Positions 1 to 6,556 are shown, numbered from the stretch's first letter. The stretch is 6,889 bases of DNA from Oxalobacteraceae bacterium UBA7693 (GCA_002482715.1 DLGN01000242.1:1-6889); one strand, 5' to 3'. Made by a program: numbers and translations. Notes: a model not told the origin generated them from the sequence alone.

Positions 1-1169
1 TGTCGGATGGTAGTGTGCAGACATCTGAGACATTACCGGCTGTTGTCGATGGCTTAAGTTTTAATCTGGCAGCAATTGGTGCTCCCCCTACAGTAGTAAC
101 GCCTACTGTCAACGATGAGTTTATGGTGAGGCCAACGGCGCAAGCGGCGTCGTCAATTAGTTTGGCAATCACAGATATTTCGAAAATTGCTGCGGCAACC
201 CCCGTTACTACCAGTTTACCAAGTACAAATTTAGGTAGTGGAAAGTTTAGTACTGGTGTAGTCAACTCGTTGGTTTCTACCACCAGCAATTCTGCAAATG
301 CGGTGATCGGGGCCGTGACCGTTGGTGATTCTTATAAAAGCACCACTTTGACAGCACCACTCAATTTAACTTTTGCGACAGCACCAAATAGCTTGGCCGG
401 TTTTCCTATTGGTGCATTGGTTTCTGTAACAAACGGTGGTGTCACTTCAAATTATGAAGTTGCCGCCGCAGCAGCGCCAGCTGCAACACCGCCTCAAGTA
501 GTCAATGTGCCATATACCAGTGGCGCCACAGTAACATATGGTGGTGTTAGTTTTGTCATCAAAGACAATCCAGCTGCGCCAACTGCTGGCGATACTTTTA
601 CACTTGCCAGTTCTTTGCCTATTACGCCAACGACCTTAACCTATAATTCTGCTGGAAATAATTTTACTGGTTTCCCAGCCAATGCCAACGTGACAGTAAA
701 AAATGGTGGCACGACAACGTCGTATGTTGCCGGATCTCCAATTCCCTATATTGAGGGATCAACCATCAGTTTCAACGGTTTAAGTTTTAATGTGTCAGGT
801 GCATATGCAAATGGTGATGTCGTTAAGATTACGGGAAATCCTTCGGGTTCTGGGGATAATCGAAATGCGACTTTTTTAGCCGGATTACAAACCAAGAACA
901 CAATGGCCTCGGGCACAACAAGTTTTCAAGGTGCTTACGGACAATTTGTCAGTAATGTTGGTAACAAAGCACACGAGATGGAAGTGACGACCAAAGCTGA
1001 AACCAAGTTATTGACACAGGCATTACAAGCACAGCAATCCGAATCTGGTGTTAATTTAGATGAAGAGGCTGCAAATTTATTGCGCTACCAACAGGCCTAT
1101 CAAGCCGCAGGAAAATTGATGCAAATTGCCAGTCAGTTGTTTGATGCTCTATTGGCGTTGGGAAGATAA
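1..1169 (+). CDS. flgK: Flagellar hook-associated protein 1 (HAP1), 3' part
   Basis: The frame is open to the left edge, so the N-terminal part of the protein is missing; the GTG at 15 is internal, not a start. FlgK is exported by the flagellar type III apparatus and, with FlgL, joins hook to filament. Identity rests on the C-terminus, where the helical D0/D1 segment (about residues 300-384 counted from 15) contains SGVNLDEEAANLLRYQQAYQ followed by AGKLMQIASQLFDALL, the classic FlgK ending. Before this lie beta-rich, Thr/Gly/Val-rich insert modules: the tail of one (residues 10-40, ending NDEFMVRP), then two in tandem (about 111-197 and 203-275), each with a GFP...V.V.NGG core and a later G(L/V)SF strand. 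The segment at 45-60 (ASSISLAITDISKIAA) is also typical of FlgK. The modules make this a long FlgK compared with the 547-residue enterobacterial protein. It lies 11 nt upstream of flgL and is surely co-transcribed with it. Confidence 0.95.
   Translation, partial: SDGSVQTSETLPAVVDGLSFNLAAIGAPPTVVTPTVNDEFMVRPTAQAASSISLAITDISKIAAATPVTTSLPSTNLGSGKFSTGVVNSLVSTTSNSANAVIGAVTVGDSYKSTTLTAPLNLTFATAPNSLAGFPIGALVSVTNGGVTSNYEVAAAAAPAATPPQVVNVPYTSGATVTYGGVSFVIKDNPAAPTAGDTFTLASSLPITPTTLTYNSAGNNFTGFPANANVTVKNGGTTTSYVAGSPIPYIEGSTISFNGLSFNVSGAYANGDVVKITGNPSGSGDNRNATFLAGLQTKNTMASGTTSFQGAYGQFVSNVGNKAHEMEVTTKAETKLLTQALQAQQSESGVNLDEEAANLLRYQQAYQAAGKLMQIASQLFDALLALGR
42..134 (+). repeat. FlgK insert module 1, C-terminal part
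   Basis: Codes for a VVDGLSFNL strand followed by NDEFMVRP, the same order of elements seen in the later modules (G-L/V-S-F, then G/N-D-x-F/V). The DNA at 51-65 matches 777-791 at 14 of 15 bases, which points to duplication within the gene. The N-terminal part of this module probably lies left of the window. Confidence 0.5.
345..605 (+). repeat. FlgK insert module 2
   Basis: About 87 residues reading LNLTFATA, GFPIGALVSVTNGG, VPYTSGATVTYGGVSF and AGDTFTL. It aligns along its whole length with the next module, apart from an extra Ala/Pro-rich loop (VAAAAAPAATPPQ, at about 459-497) that the next module lacks. Likely a surface-exposed beta-sandwich domain of the junction protein. Confidence 0.65.
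621..839 (+). repeat. FlgK insert module 3
   Basis: About 73 residues reading TTLTYNSA, GFPANANVTVKNGG, IPYIEGSTISFNGLSF and NGDVVKI, in the same order and spacing as the preceding module. Only about 15 nt separate the two, so they form a tandem pair. The pair is immediately followed by the helical C-terminus of FlgK. Confidence 0.65.
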
Positions 1170-1180
1170 GAGGAATAATT

Positions 1181-2395
1181 ATGCGTATTAGCACCAACAC
1201 GATCTACGAATCCGGTGGCGCGCGTATCAGCGATTTGCAGGTGAGTTTGAATCGAACGCAACAGCAAATTGCATCCGGACGTCGTATTCTTAATCCATCT
1301 GATGATCCAATTGGCTCAGCACGTGCTTTGGTGATTTCCCAAACAGATGCTGTCAACGACCAGTATGCGGTGAATCGGAAAAATGCAACAAATACCTTGA
1401 GTATTGCTGAGGATACCTTAAGCAACGTCACGACTGTTTTGCACAATGTGAAAACACTTGTGGTCAGTGCAGGTAACGGTACTTTAACTGACCAAGAGCG
1501 TGGCTATATTGCGAACGAATTGCAGGGAAGTCTAGATCAGTTGTTTGGTTTCGCAAATGCGACAGATGGTACCGATGCATATCTTTTTTCTGGTTTTTCT
1601 TCGACTATCGCGCCCTACACCAAAACACAAGGTGGTGCGCAATACAATGGTGATCAGGGACCTCGGTTTTTGCAGGTAGACACTTCACGACAAATTCCTA
1701 TCAGTGACATTGGCTCCGCTATCTTTGGAAATATTCGTACGTCAGCTGGGCAATTCAATGTTAGGCCAAATCCATCAAATGTCGGTCAAGCGGTGGCGAC
1801 AGCAGCAATTAATGTTCCTACGACAGCAAATTTGACTGGCAATAACTATGAAGTTGCTTTCGATGGTACGGGAGCGAATTTTACAATTACGAATAAAACC
1901 ACTGGTGTGGTTGTGGTTCCAAGTACTGCATACACAAGCCCGCAGACAGTGACTGTTGATGGAATGGACATCACATTAACCAATACGCCTGGTGCTCCGG
2001 GACCTGATGATAAGTTTTCGATTCAGCCAGGTAATCAAAATATTTTTGAAACCTTGACTGACTTAATTAACACCCTAAAGAGTCCAGCAGGAAATGTGCC
2101 TCAAAAGCTTGAATTAACTGCAAATCTTAGCCAAGCTAATTCGAATATTGATAAATCCTTGTCTAATGTATTGTTGGCGCGCACTGGTTTAGGTACCGCC
2201 CTAAAAGAGTTGGAGAATTTGAATAATGCTGGTGAGAGTATGGGGGTGATTTATAAACAAGAATTATCCGCGCTCCAAGATTTAGATTATGCGAAGGCAA
2301 TCACAGAGTTGAATCAAAATCAGGTTGTATTGCAGGCCGCGCAGCAATCATTTGTAACAACCTCATCGTTGTCTCTGTTTAACTACATCAACTAA
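1181..2395 (+). CDS. flgL: Flagellar hook-associated protein 3 (HAP3)
   Basis: Second hook-filament junction protein, located between FlgK and the first flagellin ring and exported unfolded by the flagellar type III system. The N-terminus MRISTNTIYE, followed by QQQIASGRRILNPSDDP (residues 27-43), is the flagellin/FlgL D0-D1 signature. The C-terminus (about 325-404) has LARTGLGTALKELENL and ends SLFNYIN, as in FlgL. The protein has 404 residues against 317 in E. coli; the extra length is a central beta-rich insert (about 216-284: NYEVAFDG, TVTVDGMDITL, GPDDKFSIQPG) that resembles the modules in FlgK. The start ATG has an AGAGG ribosome site at 1169-1173 with 7-nt spacing, overlapping the end of flgK, so the two are probably translated from one mRNA. 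A strong terminator follows 44 nt after the stop codon. Confidence 0.96.
   Translation: MRISTNTIYESGGARISDLQVSLNRTQQQIASGRRILNPSDDPIGSARALVISQTDAVNDQYAVNRKNATNTLSIAEDTLSNVTTVLHNVKTLVVSAGNGTLTDQERGYIANELQGSLDQLFGFANATDGTDAYLFSGFSSTIAPYTKTQGGAQYNGDQGPRFLQVDTSRQIPISDIGSAIFGNIRTSAGQFNVRPNPSNVGQAVATAAINVPTTANLTGNNYEVAFDGTGANFTITNKTTGVVVVPSTAYTSPQTVTVDGMDITLTNTPGAPGPDDKFSIQPGNQNIFETLTDLINTLKSPAGNVPQKLELTANLSQANSNIDKSLSNVLLARTGLGTALKELENLNNAGESMGVIYKQELSALQDLDYAKAITELNQNQVVLQAAQQSFVTTSSLSLFNYIN
1826..2032 (+). repeat. FlgL insert module related to those in FlgK
   Basis: Codes for about 69 residues with the pattern NYEV...FTITN...VTVDGMDITL...DDKFSIQPG, the same strand order as the FlgK modules, where G(L/V)SF and GDxF occupy the last two positions. 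Sequence similarity to FlgK is recognisable but weaker than between the FlgK modules themselves. Confidence 0.45.
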
Positions 2396-2438
2396 TTTGA
2401 TGATCTAGCGGAATTTTTACTCGATTGTATTAAAAAAA

Positions 2439-2464
2439 GCCTCACTAAAATAAATTAGTGAGGC
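2439..2464. terminator. Bidirectional rho-independent terminator
   Basis: A perfect 10-bp stem, GCCTCACTAA paired with TTAGTGAGGC, around a 6-nt AATAAA loop. It is flanked by a run of seven A on the left (2432-2438) and six T on the right (2465-2470), so it presents a T-tract in both orientations. It lies between the convergent flgL and phosphatase genes and should end both transcripts. Confidence 0.93.
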
Positions 2465-2490
2465 TTTTTTATTGGTTCTTTAGGCTTAGC

Positions 2491-3288
2491 TTAGATAGCC
2501 CTGGTCATTTTCTCGGCAATGTAAGTCTTCTGCTCAACAGGTGGTTCAACTAACTTAACGATTGCAAAAGAGACGTTATCGCCTTGCGAGTTCGCACGGT
2601 CACGTGCTTTTTTGATTAACAGCTCTGAGGCCTGACGTGGCGTGCTAGCGCCAACGGCAACTGATAGTTCGATATCCGCAAAATAGTGCCACAAACCGTC
2701 TGAGCACAATAAAAATGAATCGCCAGCTGTGAGATTATCTTTTTCTCCGAAACTGACGTAGGGAATAGCATTCTTTGATCCCAGTACATTCACCAAGACA
2801 TTCGACATTTTGTGATTTTTTGCCTCTTCCGCCGTAATGGAACCCTCATCAACCAAGCGCTCTACATAAGAATGGTCTTTGGTCCTCTCTGCATAGTTGG
2901 GGCCATCAAAGCGATACATCCGTGAATCACCCACATGAGCCCAAACTGCTTTTTGTGGGGAAATAACAATCGCAACAAAAGTGCTATGCGGTTCTTTTTC
3001 AGATGAAACTGCCGATAACTTAATGACGGTATGGGCTTCGTGTACGATCGCCTCTAACATTTTTTTGATGTCATTGCCCGGGAAGAATTCATCAAATAAC
3101 ATTTTGGCCGAACGAATAACTTGTTCTGCTGCGATAGCACCACCGCTCTTGCCGCCCATCCCATCTGCAACGACAGCCATCATGTGGCCTGGTGCATGTG
3201 GAGCTGCGAAAAGTGCGACGCGGTCTTGTTGTTCTTTACGATCACCGATATGCTGAGCGGTGCCTGCTTCGATCTTATATTGGCTCAT
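2491..3288 (-). CDS. PP2C-type serine/threonine protein phosphatase
   Basis: A 265-residue cytosolic single-domain PP2C (PPM) phosphatase, which removes phosphate from Ser/Thr using two metal ions. Motifs in order: R17 and D22 (GDRKEQQDR), V-V-A-D42-G43-M-G-G-K, VGD121SR, TKDHSYVERLVDEGSI at 136-151, CSD197GLW, and GD237N238VS. The metal-binding aspartates D22, D42, D197 and D237 are all present. Two small departures are Q where Asn is usual before Q-D in the first motif, and HST where GTT is common near residue 102. There is no signal peptide, membrane segment or regulatory domain, so it resembles stand-alone PrpC/Stp-like enzymes. No kinase, FHA or secretion gene lies beside it in the window, so its substrate cannot be inferred. 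The start is the only ATG that keeps the first motif, though its upstream sequence has no clear Shine-Dalgarno. Confidence 0.93.
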   Translation of the reverse strand: MSQYKIEAGTAQHIGDRKEQQDRVALFAAPHAPGHMMAVVADGMGGKSGGAIAAEQVIRSAKMLFDEFFPGNDIKKMLEAIVHEAHTVIKLSAVSSEKEPHSTFVAIVISPQKAVWAHVGDSRMYRFDGPNYAERTKDHSYVERLVDEGSITAEEAKNHKMSNVLVNVLGSKNAIPYVSFGEKDNLTAGDSFLLCSDGLWHYFADIELSVAVGASTPRQASELLIKKARDRANSQGDNVSFAIVKLVEPPVEQKTYIAEKMTRAI

Positions 3289-3303
3289 ACGTCGTGGTAG
3301 ATT

Positions 3304-3332
3304 ACACTAGTCGGAAATTCCGAATTTTTCAA
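3304..3332 (-). promoter_or_regulatory. Possible promoter of the PP2C gene
   Basis: On the minus strand, TTGAAA (3332-3327) is followed after exactly 17 nt by TAGTGT (3309-3304). The -35 is good; the -10 matches TATAAT at only three of six positions. Transcription would begin about 9 nt before the ATG at 3288, giving an almost leaderless mRNA, which would fit the missing Shine-Dalgarno. Tentative. Confidence 0.25.
3311..3323. repeat. Perfect 13-nt palindrome, candidate operator
   Basis: TCGGAAATTCCGA is two 6-nt inverted half-sites around one central A. It lies in the 79-nt gap between the divergent phosphatase and ydcH-like genes, wholly inside the spacer of the possible phosphatase promoter. 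That position suits a repressor site, but the protein is unknown and a palindrome this short can arise by chance. Confidence 0.35.
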
Positions 3333-3367
3333 ATAAACTTGCTGTATTTTACTCGCTCTTAAAGCTT

Positions 3368-3568
3368 ATGGACCATACAAATCAAATTCGAATGCGCATT
3401 TGTGAATTAGAAGTTGAACATCGAGACCTTGATTCTGTGATTGAGGCAATTATAAAAGATCCAAATCATGATGAATTACAATTGCGCCGTCTAAAAAAAC
3501 GTAAGTTACAGTTGAAAGACTATATTGCGCTACTAAAAATGCAATTGTCTCCGGATATTCCTGCATAA
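3368..3568 (+). CDS. YdcH (DUF465) family small protein
   Basis: A 66-residue charged, helical protein of the YdcH/DUF465 family, whose function is unknown. The family signature is visible: HRDLDSVIEAI (18-28), then DELQLRRLKKRKLQLKD (35-51), comparable to the VVRMKKQKLQLKDEM stretch of E. coli YdcH. The heptad-like spacing of Leu and Ile suggests a short helical hairpin or coiled coil. It ends SPDIPA. The ATG at 3368 lacks a recognisable Shine-Dalgarno (the upstream sequence is TTAAAGCTT), and no in-frame alternative keeps the family region. It is divergent from the phosphatase and lies 51 nt before the helicase frame on the same strand, so co-transcription with the helicase is likely. I leave the symbol empty because the family is broad and orthology with E. 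coli ydcH is not shown. Confidence 0.85.
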   Translation: MDHTNQIRMRICELEVEHRDLDSVIEAIIKDPNHDELQLRRLKKRKLQLKDYIALLKMQLSPDIPA

Positions 3569-3569
3569 G

Positions 3570-3635
3570 ATGAAAAAACATTTTTTGTTATTCGCTTGCT
3601 CGCTACTTGTTGTATTTGATTGCATTTTATTTTGA
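3570..3635 (+). other. 21-codon hydrophobic mini-ORF, possible coupling or leader peptide
   Basis: An ATG begins one base after the stop of the ydcH-like gene (TAAGATG). The frame codes MKKHFLLFACSLLV and seven more residues, then stops with TGA at 3633-3635. The peptide has a Lys-Lys start and a hydrophobic body, like a signal or leader peptide. Its stop overlaps the in-frame TTG at 3632-3634 of the helicase as TTGA, an arrangement similar to the ATGA overlaps used for translational coupling. No Shine-Dalgarno precedes it and AT-rich DNA yields such frames by chance, so translation is unproven. Confidence 0.2.
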
Positions 3636-5653
3636 CTGAACATAATTTAACACCGAATGACACTGGCATTCATGCAACTGAAGTGGAACGAATCTTTGGT
3701 GATAGTGGACTTTTGAGGTCGTCCATCCAAGGATATCGCTCGCGTCAAGCGCAAATTGAAATGGCAAAGGCGATTGGACAAGCGATTGCTGGACAGCAAA
3801 CTTTGTTGGCAGAAGCGGGGACAGGAACCGGTAAAACCTTTGCATATCTTATTCCGGCCTTGCTTTGGGGCGGTAAGGTCATTGTCTCTACTGGGACAAA
3901 AAATCTCCAAGATCAATTGTATCTGCGCGATATTCCGACCATTAAAAAGGTGTTGCGGGCTCCGGTTTCTGTTGCCTTATTAAAAGGGCGTGCAAACTAT
4001 CTCTGCCATTTCCATCTCGAACGCACATTGCAAAATGGCCGCCTAACTTCGCGGGAAGATGTGGGTTACTTACGTGATATTTCACGCTTCATTAAGACGA
4101 CGAGCAGTGGTGACAAAGCCGAGTTGACGCGAGTACCAGAGACCGCTCCGGTGTGGAGTTTGGTGACTTCGACCAAAGACAATTGTATGGGGTCTGAGTG
4201 TCAATATTACCAAGACTGTTTTGTTATGAAAGCGCGCAAAGAGGCACAGCAAGCAGATGTCGTCGTGGTAAATCATCATCTGTTTTTTGCTGATTTGGCT
4301 TTGAAAGACACTGGAATAGCAGAGTTACTACCATCCGCTAATACAGTGATTTTTGACGAAGCACATCAACTGCCTGAGACCGCCACTTTATTTTTTGGTG
4401 ACTCGATCTCCACTTCGCAGATACTTGAGTTGTGCCGTGATACCTTAGCGGAAGGTTTATCGCATGCACGAGATGGTGCCGAATGGGCAAAGATAGTCGC
4501 GCCAGTTGAACGTGCTGCACGTGATTTACGCTTATCTTTCCCGCAAGATTCGATTCGTTTGTCATTGCAACAAATCGCACCGTCTAGTGATTTCTTTCCG
4601 AATCTGGAGGCCCTGAAAGACTCTCTGGGTGATTTGATCCAAGTTTTAGAAAAACAAGCCGAACGTGCTGAGACAATCGAACAATGTCGTGTGCGCGCTA
4701 TCGATTTGCAAGATCAGCTAGACGATTGGCGTGAACTTGAACCTGATTCGAAAGCTGCCAAAGCGAAGCCTGAATGTGTTTTATGGGTTGAGGCTTACTC
4801 AGTCTCGTTGCAATTGCATCGGACGCCGTTATCTATCGCGCCAATTTTTAACAAACAGCGTGAAGGGGTACCGCGCACATGGATTTTTGCTTCCGCAACC
4901 ATGGCTGTGAAGAATGATTTTAGTCATTACGTGTCACAGATGGGTTTATGGGATGAGCCTGCTCGTACTTGGCCGAGTCCATTTAATTATCAAGAGCAGG
5001 GCATACTTTACGTGCCAGAGGGGATGCCGCAGCCTAATTCGAGAGAATATACCGATGCGGTAGTGGATGCGGCTTTGCCAATTATTGAAGCGGCTGGAGG
5101 TCGCACGTTTTTACTGTGCACCACTAACAAGGCAGTCAAACATTGCGCAGAACGTTTGAAAGACGAATTCACTCAACGAGGATTAAATTTTCCCTTGTTT
5201 GTGCAAGGTGATGCCGGACGTACAGAGTTATTAGATCGGTTCCGCGCTGCGGGAAATGGTGTCCTCATTGGCTCGCAAAGTTTTTGGGAGGGCGTGGATG
5301 TACGCGGCGAGGCACTTTCCTTGGTGGTGATCGATAAGTTACCATTCGCACCACCAGATGACCCCGTGTTAGCGGCGCGAATTGAGGCGATGGAAAAGAA
5401 AGGTTTAAATGGTTTTGTGCATCACCAGTTACCCGAAGCGATTATTAATTTGAAGCAGGGTGCAGGACGATTAATTCGCGATGAAACTGATCGTGGTGTG
5501 CTCATGATTTGCGATCCACGATTAATCTCTAAGCCTTATGGTAAGCGTATTTGGCAAAGTTTGCCGGCGTTTGCGCGTACACGAGAATTGCCTGTGGTGC
5601 TGAAGTTTTTCTCAGACCTAGCCCTGTCGCGACAGAAATCACCAATAGAATAG
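3620..5653 (+). CDS. yoaA: YoaA/DinG-type ATP-dependent DNA helicase with Fe-S cluster
   Basis: An XPD/Rad3-like superfamily 2 helicase that unwinds DNA 5'-3'; E. coli YoaA acts in damage repair with the clamp-loader subunit HolC. Residues are numbered from TTG 3620. Visible motifs: IQGYRSRQ..IEMA (36-49), Walker A AGTGTGKT (66-73), four iron-sulfur cysteines C129, C189, C194 and C200, DEAH box D246-H249, SATM (425-428), QSFWEGVDVRGE (553-564) and QGAGRLIRD (613-621). All key residues are intact. The resemblance to YoaA (636 residues), including NHHLF and VIFDEAHQLP, is closer than to DinG. The start is uncertain: TGA at 3617 closes the frame and no ATG precedes the conserved region. TTG 3620 (used here as the longest), TTG 3632 and GTG 3683 are possible; GTG 3683 would align with the E. 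coli YoaA start as I recall it. None has a clear Shine-Dalgarno. Confidence 0.93.
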   Translation: MHFILTEHNLTPNDTGIHATEVERIFGDSGLLRSSIQGYRSRQAQIEMAKAIGQAIAGQQTLLAEAGTGTGKTFAYLIPALLWGGKVIVSTGTKNLQDQLYLRDIPTIKKVLRAPVSVALLKGRANYLCHFHLERTLQNGRLTSREDVGYLRDISRFIKTTSSGDKAELTRVPETAPVWSLVTSTKDNCMGSECQYYQDCFVMKARKEAQQADVVVVNHHLFFADLALKDTGIAELLPSANTVIFDEAHQLPETATLFFGDSISTSQILELCRDTLAEGLSHARDGAEWAKIVAPVERAARDLRLSFPQDSIRLSLQQIAPSSDFFPNLEALKDSLGDLIQVLEKQAERAETIEQCRVRAIDLQDQLDDWRELEPDSKAAKAKPECVLWVEAYSVSLQLHRTPLSIAPIFNKQREGVPRTWIFASATMAVKNDFSHYVSQMGLWDEPARTWPSPFNYQEQGILYVPEGMPQPNSREYTDAVVDAALPIIEAAGGRTFLLCTTNKAVKHCAERLKDEFTQRGLNFPLFVQGDAGRTELLDRFRAAGNGVLIGSQSFWEGVDVRGEALSLVVIDKLPFAPPDDPVLAARIEAMEKKGLNGFVHHQLPEAIINLKQGAGRLIRDETDRGVLMICDPRLISKPYGKRIWQSLPAFARTRELPVVLKFFSDLALSRQKSPIE

Positions 5654-5721
5654 ACTAGAACATATCTACATAAGTAAATTCGCGCACTTCATATACGCCA
5701 ATGAATTTTAGGAGTTAGCCG

Positions 5722-6417
5722 ATGATTTCGAATTTAGCACAAGAAACCGTTGATCAAGTTATTCGTTCACGCCGTTCTTTACGCGCTTTTCTCAAGACGC
5801 CTGTTGCGGTTGAGGACATTCGTGCAATTCTGGAAGTAGCCGCACGCGCGCCATCTGGTACAAATACGCAGCCATGGAAAGTGTACGTACTGACTGGTGA
5901 TCGGCTACAACAGCTGTCGAGTAAGATTTTGGCTGCTCACAATAACCCAGAGATAGCCAAATTGCATACCGAAGAATATCGATACTATCCGGTCGAATGG
6001 CGTAGCCCTTATATTGATAGACGACGTAAAGTTGGTTGGGACTTATATGCATTGCTTGGTTTGGCACGTGAAAATAAGGAGGGTATGCATGCCCAACATG
6101 GTCGCAATTATTGTTTTTTTGATGCTCCAGTGGGCTTGATTTTTACGATCGATAGAGTCATGGAGCAGGGTTCTTGGCTCGATTACGGAATGTTTCTGCA
6201 AAATATTATGTTAGCCGCAAAGGCGCGAGGATTAGATACCTGTCCGCAGGCGGCATTTACCCAATACCACAAAATCATTCAAGAGGAATTGGCATTACCC
6301 GAGCAAGAAATGCTGGTTTGTGGAATGTCTTTGGGGTTTGCAGACATGCATAAGATCGAAAATTCTTTACAAACTGAACGTGCTCGACTCGAAGATTTTG
6401 TCCAATTTCTAGAATGA
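5722..6417 (+). CDS. Nitroreductase family protein (PnbA-like)
   Basis: A 231-residue FMN-dependent, NAD(P)H-using oxidoreductase of the nitroreductase fold, probably a cytosolic dimer. The FMN-binding signature is present: SRRSLRAF (16-23) and APSGTNTQPWKV (43-54), then GSWLDYGMFLQNIMLAAKA (150-168) with RGLDTCPQ and, near the end, GMSLGFAD (201-208). The NIMLAAKARGLDTCP and QPWKV forms resemble the nitrobenzoate reductase (PnbA/NbzA) branch more than NfsB. The true substrate is unknown; nitroaromatics, quinones or another electron acceptor are possible. The start is supported by AGGAG at 5710-5714 with 7-nt spacing. It lies 68 nt after the helicase with no terminator between, so it may be read from the same transcript or from a weak promoter I cannot pick out. 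Confidence 0.92.
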   Translation: MISNLAQETVDQVIRSRRSLRAFLKTPVAVEDIRAILEVAARAPSGTNTQPWKVYVLTGDRLQQLSSKILAAHNNPEIAKLHTEEYRYYPVEWRSPYIDRRRKVGWDLYALLGLARENKEGMHAQHGRNYCFFDAPVGLIFTIDRVMEQGSWLDYGMFLQNIMLAAKARGLDTCPQAAFTQYHKIIQEELALPEQEMLVCGMSLGFADMHKIENSLQTERARLEDFVQFLE

Positions 6418-6434
6418 GTGTAAAAAATTTATAT

Positions 6435-6459
6435 CATTTGAATACTTTTGATTCAAATG
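6435..6459. repeat. Perfect 9-bp inverted repeat, AT-rich hairpin
   Basis: CATTTGAAT (6435-6443) and ATTCAAATG (6451-6459) are exact reverse complements around a 7-nt loop, 17 nt after the nitroreductase stop. The stem has only two G:C pairs and no T-tract follows on the plus strand, so it is a poor intrinsic terminator. It could protect the 3' end of the nitroreductase mRNA or bind a regulator. Confidence 0.45.
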
Positions 6460-6502
6460 TGAAGAATTCTGGTGAGGATGTGACGCTAAGTCTTTAATTC
6501 TC

Positions 6503-6530
6503 TTGCGAATTATCAAGAATTTGCTACACT
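6503..6530 (+). promoter_or_regulatory. Sigma70-type promoter for the exported protein gene
   Basis: TTGCGA (6503-6508), a 16-nt spacer and TACACT (6525-6530), with an extended -10 TG at 6522-6523. The start of transcription would be near 6537, leaving a leader of about 32 nt before the ATG at 6569. The promoter makes this gene independent of the nitroreductase. A short dyad, AATTCT (6496-6501) with AGAATT (6516-6521), spans the -35 and could be a regulator site. Confidence 0.5.
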
Positions 6531-6556
6531 TCGTTCCATTAGGAAATTTTTGCCTC

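Noticed and set aside
1204..1446. Open frame of 80 codons on the minus strand within flgL
   Set aside because: It lies wholly inside the well-supported flgL gene, matches no family I recognise and has a composition expected of an antisense shadow.
2981..3256. Plus-strand frame of 91 codons opposite the phosphatase
   Set aside because: It covers conserved PP2C motifs in antisense and has no ribosome site or recognisable domain.
3345..3350. TATTTT as a -10 box for the ydcH-like gene
   Set aside because: No acceptable -35 lies 15-18 nt upstream, and the region is AT-rich enough to give such matches by chance.
3627..3916. Two minus-strand frames over the helicase start
   Set aside because: Both run antisense to the conserved Walker A region. 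I considered whether they could explain the odd helicase start, but nothing in them looks like a protein family.
5701..5718. Five-codon ATG...TAG frame just before the nitroreductase
   Set aside because: It includes the AGGAG ribosome site but is too short and has no ribosome site of its own; best explained by chance.
5654..5721. Promoter between helicase and nitroreductase
   Set aside because: Several AT-rich hexamers are present, but no -35/-10 pair with proper spacing could be supported.
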